In this document: positions 12,665-23,518 of the stretch, piece by piece
Layout of the letters: each line of letters starts with the position of its first letter
How positions within the stretch are numbered: position 1 is the stretch's first letter
Source of the DNA: Paraphysomonas bandaiensis
Taxonomy: Eukaryota > Chrysophyceae
Reading direction: 5' to 3'
Assembly: GCA_965644295.1 (NCBI GenBank)
Contig: CBFFRP010000026.1
Span: 39,571 to 103,570 of the forward strand
DNA: 64,000 bases
Made by a program: the position numbers and the translations under genes
Notes under the pieces: model-generated
What the model saw: the letters and a program-made list of their open reading frames with translations, nothing else
Databases searched by the model: none
What the model was told of the DNA's origin: nothing

Positions 12665-12931
12665 AGAAGTTCACCTTAAGGACTCAAAAATCCTAGTAGT
12701 TGATGTCTTACTATTTTAGCAATAGGTATTTAAGAGTCAATGTTTAACTCTGATGTCCTACAATATAGCGCTATGAAAGCTGCTTGTGTGTCACCGCAAG
12801 AGCCAAGGGGCAACCACTTCCGCTTTATTAATCAAAGCAAATGCAGTGAGCAAGCAGCAAGCAGAATGCTGATATACCTGACATCTGACATCTGCTAACT
12901 TCAGGATTTTGGGCCCTTAAGGTGAACTAGC
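12665..12931. mobile_element. MITE-like element with terminal inverted repeats
   Basis: The ends are inverted copies of about 26 bp: AGTTCACCTTAAGGACTCAA at the left and the complement of CCCTTAAGGTGAACTA at the right. The roughly 267-bp interior has no ORF. It contains a hairpin-prone core (GCTTGTGTGTCACCGCAAG) followed by CCAAGGGGCAACCACTTC. Related pieces occur near 14230, 14895-15010, 39395-39440, 47065-47430 and 60690-60897, so this is a dispersed family. It is probably a non-autonomous DNA transposon; no target-site duplication was established. Confidence 0.6.
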
Positions 12932-12950
12932 CCGAATTTATGACTTCAGT

Positions 12951-13485
12951 AGCTAAGGTAGTCCAAACCCCGGATGCCCTTGAGGTGGGCCCATTCCCGG
13001 ATGATGCATGTTTACTCGACAAGGCCCAAAGACGTCTACACAGACTCTTATTAGTGTCCCTTGTACCACACAAACATTAGGCTATGAGTGGGCAGAACAA
13101 TATATGCACCACAAAAAGGTGCTAGTCCGACTTTGATGAAAAAAGTGGTCCGACGTTGATATGAAAAAAAGTCGTGAGACACAAAAGTCAGCAAATGTCA
13201 AGTATCAGGTATATCAACATTATCCCTCGATAAAGTCAGACTCTCACCTTCTTATGGTGCGGTAGGGGACAAGTACCGAAGATACTTCTCCGGGAAACTA
13301 ACATGATCCACATATACTGACAGCAGATATTGTTCTGCCCATTCATAGCCTAATACTTGTGTGGTACAAGGGACACTAATAAGTTTCACTTGTGTATAGA
13401 CGTCTTTGGGATTTGCCGAATAAACAGTCATCAGGGAATGGACCCATCTCAAGGGCATTCGGGGTATTAGGCTGCCTACTGAGTC
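12951..13485. mobile_element. Fold-back repeat with about 150-bp inverted arms
   Basis: The left arm (about 12955-13105) is the diverged reverse complement of the right arm (about 13315-13480). Shared blocks include AGTGTCCCTTGTACCACAC, GGCTATGAGTGGGCAGAACA and GACGTCTACACA read in opposite orientation. Single-arm relatives lie at 13690-13910 and 46190-46385, with a fragment near 47005-47060. There is no coding capacity. The structure suggests a fold-back or non-autonomous DNA transposon. Confidence 0.55.
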
Positions 13486-13689
13486 TATGTTACTCGTATT
13501 GCTCCATTGGTGTAGTATTTATTGTTTTGAAATTCAAAATTCTGTGGCTTGACTAAAAATAAGACTTGCAACGAGTGAAGATATAGCAAGAAACAAGTAG
13601 TTACGACCATAATACAGAATACAGAATACAGCGCAGTAACTACTTAAAAGACTATTGAAGCAGATACTATCAAGATATATATTATTGAA

Positions 13690-13910
13690 GATAGTCGGAC
13701 TTGCACCTTTCCGTGGTGTTCTGGGCTCCGGGGAATAAGAACCGGAGATATTTCTTCGGGAAACAAACGTGAGCCGCATATATAGTCAGCACCTCTAGCC
13801 AAATGCTTGTGTATACAAGAGACACTGATAAGGGTCACTTGTATAGACGTCATAGACGCCCTGATGAATAAACAGTCATCCGGGAATGAGCCCATAACAA
13901 TTAATATTAG
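13690..13910. repeat. Diverged copy of the fold-back arm family
   Basis: It shares the order TTGCACCTTTCCG, CGGGAAACAAACGTGAGCC, ATATAGTCAGCA, ACACTGATAAG, GTCACTTGTATAGACGTC and AATAAACAGTCATCCGGGAA with 13250-13460 and 46195-46380, with many substitutions. Noncoding. Confidence 0.55.
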
Positions 13911-15734
13911 ATGCATAGTATACTACAATGGATGAAGCACACAGTATAATTTCTAGCTACTGACGATATATTAAATGCTGAAAAGTATCAAGTTTTCATG
14001 TATATATTCTTTCAGCGCCATGTAAGGTGAATAAAGTAAACACCAAGCGTAAACTGAAAATAATAGATCCCATGAAAGAATTGTATCTTTCGTCTCTAGC
14101 AAATCAAAAAAGAAGATCATATATGTATGGTATTATCTTATAATAATATTAATTAAGAGAACTAATAATATGGGATACATTGTTCAATCTACTACAAACG
14201 GTTGAAATATCTCCTCTCGATTTTGTGTAAGTAATAGTAATTTTGCCAATAGTAAGACATTCATCACTGTTTGATTCAGTTGATAACCTTCTTCTCGTTT
14301 GTAGAATTTGATTGAAAGGTGCGGGGCTTATAAATATTCATATACTATACTAGTTCAAGCTGGTGTATATGTGATGTTTCATAAACACAAATAAGGGAAT
14401 GTGGTACGAACTCCAATCATGCTATTAATTTATTAAATATGATACACATTTATCACGGAAAGCAGAAAAATATAATATAATGAACTACATCTGGCCTTCT
14501 GGATTAGTACAAAGTACAGAGACCTACCATACAACCCTACACCATACTTGCAATGTGGAGCGGTAACATGTTTCCATTATATTCTACAAAATCTATATAT
14601 TAAGATCTTTTATTTTAATTTTATTTTGTGCTACAAACAGGATAACTTTAACATTTTTTTCAACAATATAAAAACTTCCAACGATTGAATATAAAACCAA
14701 ACAAAACACGCGAGTTAGAATGTCATCTTATATAAAATTTACAAACTGAACAATTTCCGGGGAAATTCACTTCTGGAAAGTAACGTGAGATAACTTTGTG
14801 TTCGTTGCAGACTAATGCGTGTAGAGACGTCTCTTACCTTAAAAACTAAAACAGAAATTCCAAACTAGGTTCATCTGAAGGACATCCTTGTATTTTGGGG
14901 TGCATGTTAAAGTTAAACATTAGGGACTAGTTCATCTTTAAAATTCAAGAAACATTGTCAGCGGATGTTAGGTATATCAGTATTTTGCTTTGGGTGATCG
15001 ATGCCAATATTAGTTCATATTTTTCGGCATTTGTGTGACTAATGACCGAAGCAATGTGTGAAACGTTCGAATCAAAATGACAACGCATTTACACCTGCTA
15101 CACCTTACCACACGTCAACTGCCCAGTCTTGTTTCTCCTGACTCAGGCTCTGACATTTATAATAAGCCTCAAGTACTATACTCCAGGCAGTGTCTGGTAC
15201 AGTACATGCTTTGTACTCTTGGCAGCTTTTTCATCCGAACTGAGGAGGTGCACAGATACCTACTAGTGTAAGTCACTCCGGGTATGAGTTCAATGAAAAC
15301 GCTTGTGCTAGACGAGTAAAGTGCATATATTGGAGTCTGATTGAATAGTTTGCTCGGTGCGTCACCAGTAAGTTCACCAGTAAGTTTGCTTCGTGACCGC
15401 TGCTGCGAAGGCCACATTCTTGAAGGGTCCTGAAGATCTACCACATATAAATGAGCATACGCCTATGAATATGCTGCAATACAACTATACGGAAGTATTT
15501 AGTTCCACACACATCTTGTTAGACTATTCTACTACACCGCTAGAACAGTTTCGCAATAATACTGACGACTCTGCCTCGCAATACCGACATACTGACCACT
15601 ACAGCACCACCCCACACCAACTCACTCACTCACTCGCTATACACTCACCTCATTGTATGCATTTCATAGATATTGTAAAGGTGGTAGAGTGCAGTGGAGA
15701 TAAACGAGCATGCGCATACCGCATTGAGCAGCCA
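13911..15734. other. Repeat-littered noncoding spacer
   Basis: Mostly AT-rich sequence without supportable genes. A MITE-family fragment occurs near 14895-15010 (GTTCATCTTTAAAATTC, GATGTTAGGTATATCAG) and a shorter one near 14236-14263 (CAATAGTAAGACATTCATCA). The short ORFs here have no coding signature that I recognise. Confidence 0.4.
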
Positions 15735-16606
15735 ATACCATCATCTAGATTACCATCATCTAGATTACCATCATCTAGATTACCATCATCTAGATTACCA
15801 TCATTTAGATTACCATCATCTAGATTACCATCATCTAGATTACCATCATCTAGATTGCCATCATTTAGATTACCATCATCTAGATTACCATCATCTAGAT
15901 TACCATCATCTAGATTACCATCATCTAGATTGCCATCATCTAGATTACCATCATCTAGATTACCATCATCTAGATTACCATCATCTAGATTACCATCATC
16001 TAGATTACCATCATCTAGATTACCATCATCTAGATTACCATCATCTAGATTACCATCATCTAGATTACCATCATTTAGATTACCATCATCTAGATTACCA
16101 TCATCTAGATTACCATCATCTAGATTACCATCATCTAGATTACCATCATCTAGATTACCATCATCTAGATTACCATCATCTAGATTACCATCATCTAGAT
16201 TACCATCATCTAGATTACCATCATCTAGATTACCATCATCTAGATTACCATCATCTAGATTACCATCATCTAGATTACCATCATCTAGATTACCATCATC
16301 TAGATTACCATCATCTAGATTACCATCATCTAGATTACCATCATCTAGATTACCATCATCTAGATTACCATCATCTAGATTACCATCATCTAGATTACCA
16401 TCATCTAGATTACCATCATCTAGATTACCATCATCTAGATTACCATCATCTAGATTACCATCATCTAGATTACCATCATCTAGATTACCATCATCTAGAT
16501 TACCATCATCTAGATTACCATCATCTAGATTACCATCATCTAGATTACCATCATCTAGATTACCATCATCTAGATTACCATCATCTAGATTACCATCATT
16601 TAGATC
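15735..16606. repeat. 15-bp minisatellite (TAGATTACCATCATC)n
   Basis: About 58 nearly perfect head-to-tail copies of a 15-bp unit. A few units carry C-to-T (CATTTAG) or A-to-G (ATTGCC) variants. Because 15 is divisible by three and no forward frame holds a stop, long artefactual ORFs encoding SRLPS or YHHLD pentapeptides run through it. It sits about 240 bp before the LRR gene. Confidence 0.97.
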
Positions 16607-16698
16607 TCAGATCTGCATCATACGCACACGCCCAGAGACGAGTGCATCGGTCGACGATACGCATCCAGCATATGACACTGCTGTATGAAACAGTCACG

Positions 16699-16815
16699 GT
16701 ATACAGCCGTATACAGCTGAGCTGTTGTACGTTGCAGAGGTGCATATATATATATATATATATACTGCTGTATATACATACTGCTGTATATTATACAGTA
16801 TACCGCCGTATACAG
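16699..16815. promoter_or_regulatory. Cluster of TATAC-GC-GTATA palindromes upstream of the LRR gene
   Basis: Four palindromes occur within 120 bp: GTATACAGCCGTATAC (16699-16714), TATACTGCTGTATA (16761-16774), ATACTGCTGTATA (to 16790) and GTATACCGCCGTATAC (from about 16798). A (TA)n run lies at 16745-16763. The block ends about 30-60 bp before the likely start codon, so a core promoter or operator role is plausible but inferred. Confidence 0.4.
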
Positions 16816-16841
16816 AGGCCTTAGAGCAACTGACACAACAT

Positions 16842-17711
16842 ATGAGCACAGATCCATCACTATTTCGTAGAATGCTAAGAACTGTTCAGAGTAGACGCGT
16901 GCTCATACAGGTTATTTCTCTCGTCATCTTAGTCGGCGCAGCTGCTGCTCGTCATCCTCTCTGTGACTTGTATGAGAGTCTTGGGCTCGCTTCAAGAGTA
17001 GATTCGAATGAACTCGAGGGATGGACATGCTCAGAGGAAGACATTGGGAACAGCTACTGCGATGGTTGGACAGGAGTTGAATGCTCATCTGGAAGTATTG
17101 TTACTTTAGATCTGTCTGATATGAATTTGGGCGGGACGATTCCGTCGAGCCTCGGCAGCTTGACTTCACTACGTAGACTATACCTCGATAACAACTTGCT
17201 ATCAGGAACGATTCCTAGTTCTATTACTGCTTTATCACGACTGCAGTGCCTTCAACTTAGTTTTAACAATATACGTGGTCCCGTACCAAGTGATATTGGA
17301 AACCTGGAAAAATTAGATAGACTTTACCTGTCCCATAACGAACTCACTGGAACCATTCCATCATCCCTTTCTATTCCAAAAAAATTACATCAAGTTGCTA
17401 TCGATAATAACATGCTCACTGGTGCACTGCCATCCGAGCTGAGTAAGATGGCCAAACGTGCTACTCTGGATTTCGCCTGGAACAGCTTGAGTGGTGTATT
17501 ACCGCAGGAGCTATGTAATGCAAAAAGTCTATTTGTGTTTGACAACGCAGGCATTATAAATAATTGCGACACATACTGCAGCATTACCGACGAAGCCTGC
17601 ATTGTTAGCAATGTCCATGCAGGTATGACGTTTGAATATCTCGTTATTTTACTCACATTCGCTGTAGGTATAGACTATGATGCCTTAGCTCCACCTATAA
17701 TCTCTATATGA
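16842..17711 (+). CDS. Secreted plant-type leucine-rich repeat protein
   Basis: Starting at the ATG at 16842 (alternative at 16872), the protein opens with a signal sequence or signal anchor (VLIQVISLVILVGAAAA). An LRR N-terminal cap with paired cysteines follows (CDLYESLGL, WTCSEED, YCDGWTGVEC). Five to six repeats of the plant-specific 24-residue type come next, such as LRRLYLDNNLLSGTIPSS and LDRLYLSHNELTGTIPSS. A cysteine-rich C-terminal cap (NNCDTYCSITDEACIV) completes it, for about 289 residues. Such proteins are extracellular or surface ligand-binding scaffolds. No kinase or certain transmembrane anchor follows. A 45-nt stretch at about 17623-17667 has gt...ag borders and is in frame, so it may be an intron; if retained it adds a hydrophobic segment (YLVILLTFAVG). 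Ligand unknown. Confidence 0.85.
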   Translation: MSTDPSLFRRMLRTVQSRRVLIQVISLVILVGAAAARHPLCDLYESLGLASRVDSNELEGWTCSEEDIGNSYCDGWTGVECSSGSIVTLDLSDMNLGGTIPSSLGSLTSLRRLYLDNNLLSGTIPSSITALSRLQCLQLSFNNIRGPVPSDIGNLEKLDRLYLSHNELTGTIPSSLSIPKKLHQVAIDNNMLTGALPSELSKMAKRATLDFAWNSLSGVLPQELCNAKSLFVFDNAGIINNCDTYCSITDEACIVSNVHAGMTFEYLVILLTFAVGIDYDALAPPIISI

Positions 17712-19808
17712 ATAAGCTACATAACGATGCTTATAACGTTTCCTGGCATACTATGAGGGCGTATTGCTGTAGACTAGCTGCTACTATGGGATTGACTGTA
17801 GTTGATAGTCTCGCATGCTTTTATACTCGCTGTCTTGATTTTTGATTAGGCCATCAAGAAATGATATTTTTCTCTTTTCTTTAAAGTTATTGAGAAGTGA
17901 ATGCATACGAAAAGCCGTTGATGAAGTTGAGTTTCTAGATATAATTCATATATTGTATATGTCATATTTATTGGTTTTGCTTGTAAACCGCATCCAGTCG
18001 AAAAACCAAACTTGAATATAATGTTTCTTGAATTGTGTCAAAATCTAACACACCAATTAGCTTTGTTGGGAACACCTAGCTAGTTATCAGGGCTGCGTAT
18101 CAATTAATTGTCAATTATTGAAATTGGGACAGCAAACCAAAATTGCAATATATAATTGAATCTAGCTTGCTTCAATAAATTGATAAAAAATACCACCAAT
18201 TTGGCAATGGCAGGTTGTTATAGAACAGCATTTTGTGATGAAAAATCCAATTTTTACGACAAAACCCGAAAGTTGGTTGAAGGCAATAAATCTATTGGAT
18301 TTGGTGGTGCGATAAGTATGGTATCACCTTCTAATAGAACAGGAAAGTGAACATCAGCTCGATCTCTACCAAGCGTTTGTATATTGTTTGACGAACTCAT
18401 AACAAGGCACCCGATTGTCGAGCGTCATCTGGGTGACAATTCTGCTATTATTTATAACACTGCTTTTCGAAAGGCAGTCGTGAAGATTCAAAGTGGCATT
18501 GAAGTCTCACCTACCCGGATCGAGTAACATTTAACTAAACGAAAATACGAATGAAAGATTTCGGTAATATAGCGAAAAAACAACTCAAAGTGAAACAATA
18601 ACAAAAGTAAAAAAGTGTGAAGACAAAATGAAATACATCCATTAACATGAGTAGAATAACTAAATACATTATTGTCGCGGTGAATATTGCAGTGCAGCGG
18701 ACATTGGCTCTCCTAGCATTGCACATACAACGCGTTTGTGCTAGGATTGATCCCGGAGCCGTCTCTGTTGATAAATGTGCATCACCAGAAAATTCGTCTT
18801 GAGAATTATGAGGGGTTCCTTCCTCCAATCAAAGCCGTCATGTTGTGAATTTTGGTCACCAGCTCATCCAACCTGCGGCTATCTACCTACTTGGTTGACT
18901 TCCTGTTCTTCACTGCGCTCCTGGGGTTCAACTGCAACCTACTTCCTCATTCTTTAAACAGCTGATGAAAGGATGCAGAATAGTGCTAGAGCGCTCATTT
19001 TCACGGTGGTTGAACCAATTAGCTCTGCTGATGGTAATGGTGGGCAGCGCTATTGAACAGCAGACAGAACTTCCCTTTCCAGCGAATACGCTTTGTCTCA
19101 CGGGTACCCTCAACATCTTCTGTAGGCACCTGCCGTTCTTCAGAAGTGATACCATGCACATTTTTAGCCGCTGTTGATCGACCACATCGCACATACGTTG
19201 AAGAAGTTTCGATCGAATTTTCATATTTTTGGGTTCAACGGCAGGACTGAGATCAATAGCAGCCAATCAGACTACAGAAGGCCAAGTCATTGTTTTCTTA
19301 AAGACGTTGATAGTACAGATCTTATGAAATGAGTCATTAACAAAAATCTGTTAACCTGCTGACATGACTGTGTTGAATCGGGCAGCGGTGAGCCTCTCGA
19401 GAGTATTTCTGAACCCTAAACTTGAGAATGTTTTCCTGGGTTGCTGAGGTTGCTATTCCCTCTAGCAAAGAGGCCTGATATACACCCATATAATATACGC
19501 ACTGTATGCTCTTCATTTGTGTACTTCGATGCGCAGAGTGAGGAGACACTTTCGAATGGCTTCAAATAGAGCCCTTAGCATTGTGGGCCCTCCTCTGTCG
19601 ATGGTGTGGGGTGCCGCTAGAGACAGCTTCAAATACTTCTCCAATTAGTAGGGTGTGGCTCTGAGGATTCGGTTGCATTCCATGCATGTTTCCAGTGTTA
19701 CAACTTCACGATAAGCAGGATGATCTTCTTCTCTGTGCAGCAGCAGCAGCAGCAGCAGTATGTTTATGTTGATGTTTATCATATTCTTATTTTTCCGAAA
19801 AAAATCTA
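17712..19808. other. AT-rich spacer left of the Crypton cluster
   Basis: About 2.1 kb without a supportable gene. One stretch (18156-18527, +) reads mostly open with a single internal stop (SLPSVCILFDELITRHPIVE) and looks like decayed transposase-type coding sequence, but the resemblance to piggyBac is too weak to name. A (CAG)n run lies at about 19738-19759. Confidence 0.4.
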
Positions 19809-22800
19809 GTTTTTCTAAACGGTCGAAACTATGTAAAATTGTGTAAATTACGTATTATTAGAGTATGTATTTTGTATATACGGTTGCTGGTATACTGGCA
19901 GGAGTGTGTTAGATGTGAGGGTCATGTGACCATAAATAGACACACAGACAGTCTATTGTGGGGTGAAATTATGACCCAACCTGCAGATTAAAACAAAGGA
20001 CGATTGATGGAGTCGTTAATGGACTGACTTGACTTCACTGTACCGCAAGCTTCATGCTGTGCAAGACCAGTACGATGACTTTTAACCGCTTGAGACAACT
20101 GCTTCATGTGTGTGGTTATTGCCTTAAGAAGAGACAGTGAAGTGGAAGAGGACCCTTACAAGAGGATAAAATACTGCTTGAGTCGTTATTTTGCAGAAGG
20201 TATGCTCAGTGTGCATCCTGTGAAGTTCTCCCGATAATTCAAGGATTCAAGTAATGTGACCGTTAGCATCTTCAATATCCATCAATGGGGGACAGCGTTC
20301 ATATTAGTATTATCAATGCATGCAATTAATAGAAAAAATATTTTGGGTAAATTATTTCCTATATATACACCTCTGTATCAGCATCGTGCTCCAGAAGTTG
20401 TCTCGGTGTAAGATCGGTACTTCTTATATACCACATACCGCAGAGTGACTGCTGTGTAAGTGTTCTGGATTGAGAGTAATGCTCTTAGGGTGTAATGCGC
20501 AGGTAACCAACTCTGGCCAACGGTGGTGCCCCATCCAGAACTATACTTCCAGCGACTCGCCAGGTATTGTGGATAAACAAGATTACACGTCACCTCATGA
20601 TAATAAACTTCTGACAAACAAAACTGCTGCGACTTCTCTGGAAATTATCCTTCTTGATGAGTATTATGTATATTACGTACTGGCGGTAATGCATACCGTA
20701 CAACTGACAATGCACAACTGTATATCGATTGTTGCACAAATCACACAGACAGTATGTATATATATAATATCGATTACACGAATCACACTGACAGTATGTA
20801 TATATCAGTTGTTATTATATTTAAATACTTCCGGTATTAATGTCATAAGACAGCGAATACTAAAAACCTTATTCTTTACTTATAATATATATCACTTCCG
20901 AATACAGCTACCAACGATTTAATTTTCCTAATCTGTTAGCCAAAGTATTGATATTAAGATCATTAGGCCGCGCTGGCTTTCTATCGTATATTAAGTCTAA
21001 CAAAATAGGGTATGTTGCATCAAACACTGAGCTACTATTCTGCATAGTAATTTCACCATCACCTCGTATGATACCTTTCTCCATTGCTAATCGAACAAGT
21101 GTTCGCATTACCTTGGAAGTTCGACTGCAGTTTGTGCTGCTACTCTTCCCCACGCAATGTTGCAGAGGTCGAACATACCGCAAGGGACCAATCTCATCGC
21201 GAGAATTGCCAAACCACCACAAACCCCACATTGTCCATACGTTGTAGGAAGGAAACTCAAACTTCTCCTTAGCAAAGTCTGAGCGTAGTCTCATGAAAGC
21301 ATCTCTAGAAGGAGCTGACAATGAAGAACCTTGGTAAACATTACCTGACTCCAAGCGCTCAATCATTTTGTTCTGTTGCTGAGACATCTGCTGAATTGAC
21401 TCCGTTAGTGTTTTGATGGGACCATTATCGTTGCTTAAAGCCGCTGATATCATTTCCAATATATCCTCCTTCCGAATTTCGACGGCTCCTTCAACTCTTA
21501 CTCTCTTAAGAATTTCATTCACAATTTCTGTAGGTAACTCCCTCAGTTTTTGAGAAAGAGTCTCTTCGACAACACCCAAACGCTGCAACACTGATGATTT
21601 ATCTTTATCTACTTCCGCCTTGAAGTTTCTTATCTCTCTTGATATCAAGATAATACCAGGTACACCTTCAGCGCTCATTCCTGTATCAGTGCAGTACTGG
21701 TGACACAAAAGTACTTTATCCTTCAACGAGTTTAGAAGTGTAGGGTCTGTGAATATTGGCTGGCAGTGAATTGGATGTCGGGGATGGTATAGCCGTTTAA
21801 TGTTTCCTTCATGATGATGATAAACAAGACTAGCAAACAGCATTCTAATAATTCTTTGGAATCCCTCACAGTAGTAGTTATAGCTAGGTAAGATGTTGCC
21901 CCATCCATACTCATTTAACTGAATAACAGCAGCATTGCACCAATGTGGTGGAAGTACATCAAATTCGTCAGCGTTAAGTTTTAGTTGAGCTACCGTTCGC
22001 CCCACTAGCGCATCACCATCATCTTCGGAGAACATGTAGCAGTCCTGTGTTCTGCCTACACCTTGCCCTGCTCGAAGACACACTTGCGTTCTACTAGGGC
22101 CATCAATCCTCGAAACTGATGTCGACTCGGCAAATTTCCGGTTACTGTGAGTGCCGATATCTTCCCGAGCACAACCAAGATCCAACGAGGAGTCGATGTC
22201 CTTTTCCACTGCTTGAACTAATAGATTGTAGTATCTTTTCTCTTGGTCAGCCCCATCAAATACATATTCAGCATCTTCCGTACTTGTACAGTGCTTACAC
22301 CACACATAAACAGCTAAGTCTAGAATAACACAAACTTCTGGCATAAATGGATTTGCGTATAAACGTTTCATATCTGTAGTTTTGGTGCCAGTTTGGTCCA
22401 CTTTAGTAGTGCCAAAAACAATAGTTAGGGCATCGTTTATCCAATCCATGTTGCATGTTAAGATGTCGTCAATATTATCGGAACGACCAATTGTATTCAC
22501 TGACAACTTAGTGAATAGGGAGGCAAATAACCCTTCATGCCAAGACTGGCTTCTGGCAGTTGGAATCTTGCTCATGAAATGGGCACAAATGGTTTTGTAT
22601 CCGTATAGGTTATAGGGAAGTTTGCCGTCTCGAACTTTCATAATTCCGTTTCTTTTCTTCAGCCCTATATCCCTCTTATATGTAGCAATAGCCGCACATA
22701 TAGCTCTGTCAACCTCTACTGGCCAAACATGACCAACTTTACTCATATTCGGACTATCATATTCGTGCCACCAACGCAGAGCACTCTTATAATTTTGATA

Positions 22801-23518
22801 CGTTTGTGCGCTTACAGTAACAACATTTTGTCCGGGATTAAGATCTCTTTCATTCATTATACTATCGCCAGTTGAAGGAGCGCTAGTAGTGCATGCATTC
22901 TCTTGATTGATCTCGAATGAACTTCGCTTCTTCTTTCGCCGACTTGATTTCGCTAGGTGCCTGTTGATTGAGATGTATGCGAACAAAAGTTTTGCGGTGT
23001 CTGCAGACATTGGAAGTTTCAGGACATATATATGCTTGGCGTCACCCGTATGCTTTCTAACATCCCCATCAACAATTTCCAATGCTTCGTTTCGAATTGC
23101 AGGCTCCGCTTCATTCAGCAGTCCTGTCATAACTCGCAATTTGGATAAGTAGTGGGACTGTGTTGCTTTCATGACATTTCGTTCTGCCTGACCCTGAATA
23201 ACGTGTTCTAATGCGGCTCGATTCATCACTTTGTCTTGATGACCAATGTCAAAGTATATATATATCTTATGAACATCATAACAGCAAGATCATAGCTGCA
23301 AGATCGCACAAAAACAAACCGTTTGTGGCACTTTTCGGAGTCAAAAACTGGCGATTTTTTTAGTTTAGGTTGTGTAATTCATTTTACATAGTTCTTCTAG
23401 TTTCGCTAAACCCAAAAACTCACACACACTACAATAGAGAATAATTTTTTCTCGTGTAAATTATTTTACACAACTCCCAAAAATCCTGCCTTTAGTTTTA
23501 CATAGATCGGTGGGTTTT
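19809..23518 (-). mobile_element. Complete Crypton (tyrosine-recombinase transposon), copy A
   Basis: The element runs between two direct copies of GTTTT (19809-19813 and 23514-23518). It contains one recombinase gene on the minus strand, about 285 bp of 5' sequence and about 1.1 kb of noncoding sequence after the stop. Boundaries come from comparing three junctions: left flank/element, element/element (25915-25919) and element/right flank. Only GTTTT is shared by all. There are no long terminal inverted repeats and no reverse transcriptase, as expected for Cryptons, which move as DNA circles by site-specific recombination. Subterminal motifs (ACTATGTAAAAT, TTGTGTAAATTA) recur near both ends. 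Confidence 0.88.
20908..23229 (-). CDS. Crypton tyrosine recombinase
   Basis: An intact 773-residue ORF starting MMNRAALEHVIQGQ. The central region has the Crypton signature: FGTTKVDQTGTK, YANPFMPEVCVILDLAVY, then GTHSNRKFAES (H361, R364), PSRTQVCLRAGQGVGRTQDC and the likely catalytic tyrosine Y398 in DCYMFSEDDGD. VGRTVAQLKLNADEFDVLPP follows, as in stramenopile-type elements. A coiled coil (IQQMSQQQNKMIERLES) and a tryptophan-rich C-terminal module (NVWTMWGLWWFGNSRDEIG) come after; the latter resembles the GCR1_C-like DNA-binding segment of Cryptons. The enzyme should cut and rejoin DNA through a 3'-phosphotyrosine at the GTTTT core. The first catalytic arginine could not be assigned with certainty. 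Copy A is the only one of the three that keeps all these parts. Confidence 0.9.
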   Translation of the reverse strand: MMNRAALEHVIQGQAERNVMKATQSHYLSKLRVMTGLLNEAEPAIRNEALEIVDGDVRKHTGDAKHIYVLKLPMSADTAKLLFAYISINRHLAKSSRRKKKRSSFEINQENACTTSAPSTGDSIMNERDLNPGQNVVTVSAQTYQNYKSALRWWHEYDSPNMSKVGHVWPVEVDRAICAAIATYKRDIGLKKRNGIMKVRDGKLPYNLYGYKTICAHFMSKIPTARSQSWHEGLFASLFTKLSVNTIGRSDNIDDILTCNMDWINDALTIVFGTTKVDQTGTKTTDMKRLYANPFMPEVCVILDLAVYVWCKHCTSTEDAEYVFDGADQEKRYYNLLVQAVEKDIDSSLDLGCAREDIGTHSNRKFAESTSVSRIDGPSRTQVCLRAGQGVGRTQDCYMFSEDDGDALVGRTVAQLKLNADEFDVLPPHWCNAAVIQLNEYGWGNILPSYNYYCEGFQRIIRMLFASLVYHHHEGNIKRLYHPRHPIHCQPIFTDPTLLNSLKDKVLLCHQYCTDTGMSAEGVPGIILISREIRNFKAEVDKDKSSVLQRLGVVEETLSQKLRELPTEIVNEILKRVRVEGAVEIRKEDILEMISAALSNDNGPIKTLTESIQQMSQQQNKMIERLESGNVYQGSSLSAPSRDAFMRLRSDFAKEKFEFPSYNVWTMWGLWWFGNSRDEIGPLRYVRPLQHCVGKSSSTNCSRTSKVMRTLVRLAMEKGIIRGDGEITMQNSSSVFDATYPILLDLIYDRKPARPNDLNINTLANRLGKLNRW

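Noticed and set aside
15393-16824. Two overlapping ORFs of 431 and 376 codons encoding SRLPS and YHHLD repeats
   Set aside because: They arise from a 15-bp minisatellite whose frames contain no stop. Flanking codons show no domain and the two frames compete; I treat the array as noncoding.
18156-18527. Possible piggyBac transposase fragment
   Set aside because: Only a loose resemblance around FDELITRHPIVE. No aspartate triad, no cysteine-rich end and no terminal repeats were found.
20470-20922. 150-codon plus-strand ORF in Crypton copy A, repeated at 26576-27028, as a possible cargo gene
   Set aside because: It is AT-rich, low complexity and overlaps the 3' end of the recombinase gene; repeat runs of TATATA and no recognisable domain. 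Identity between copies reflects recent duplication, not selection.
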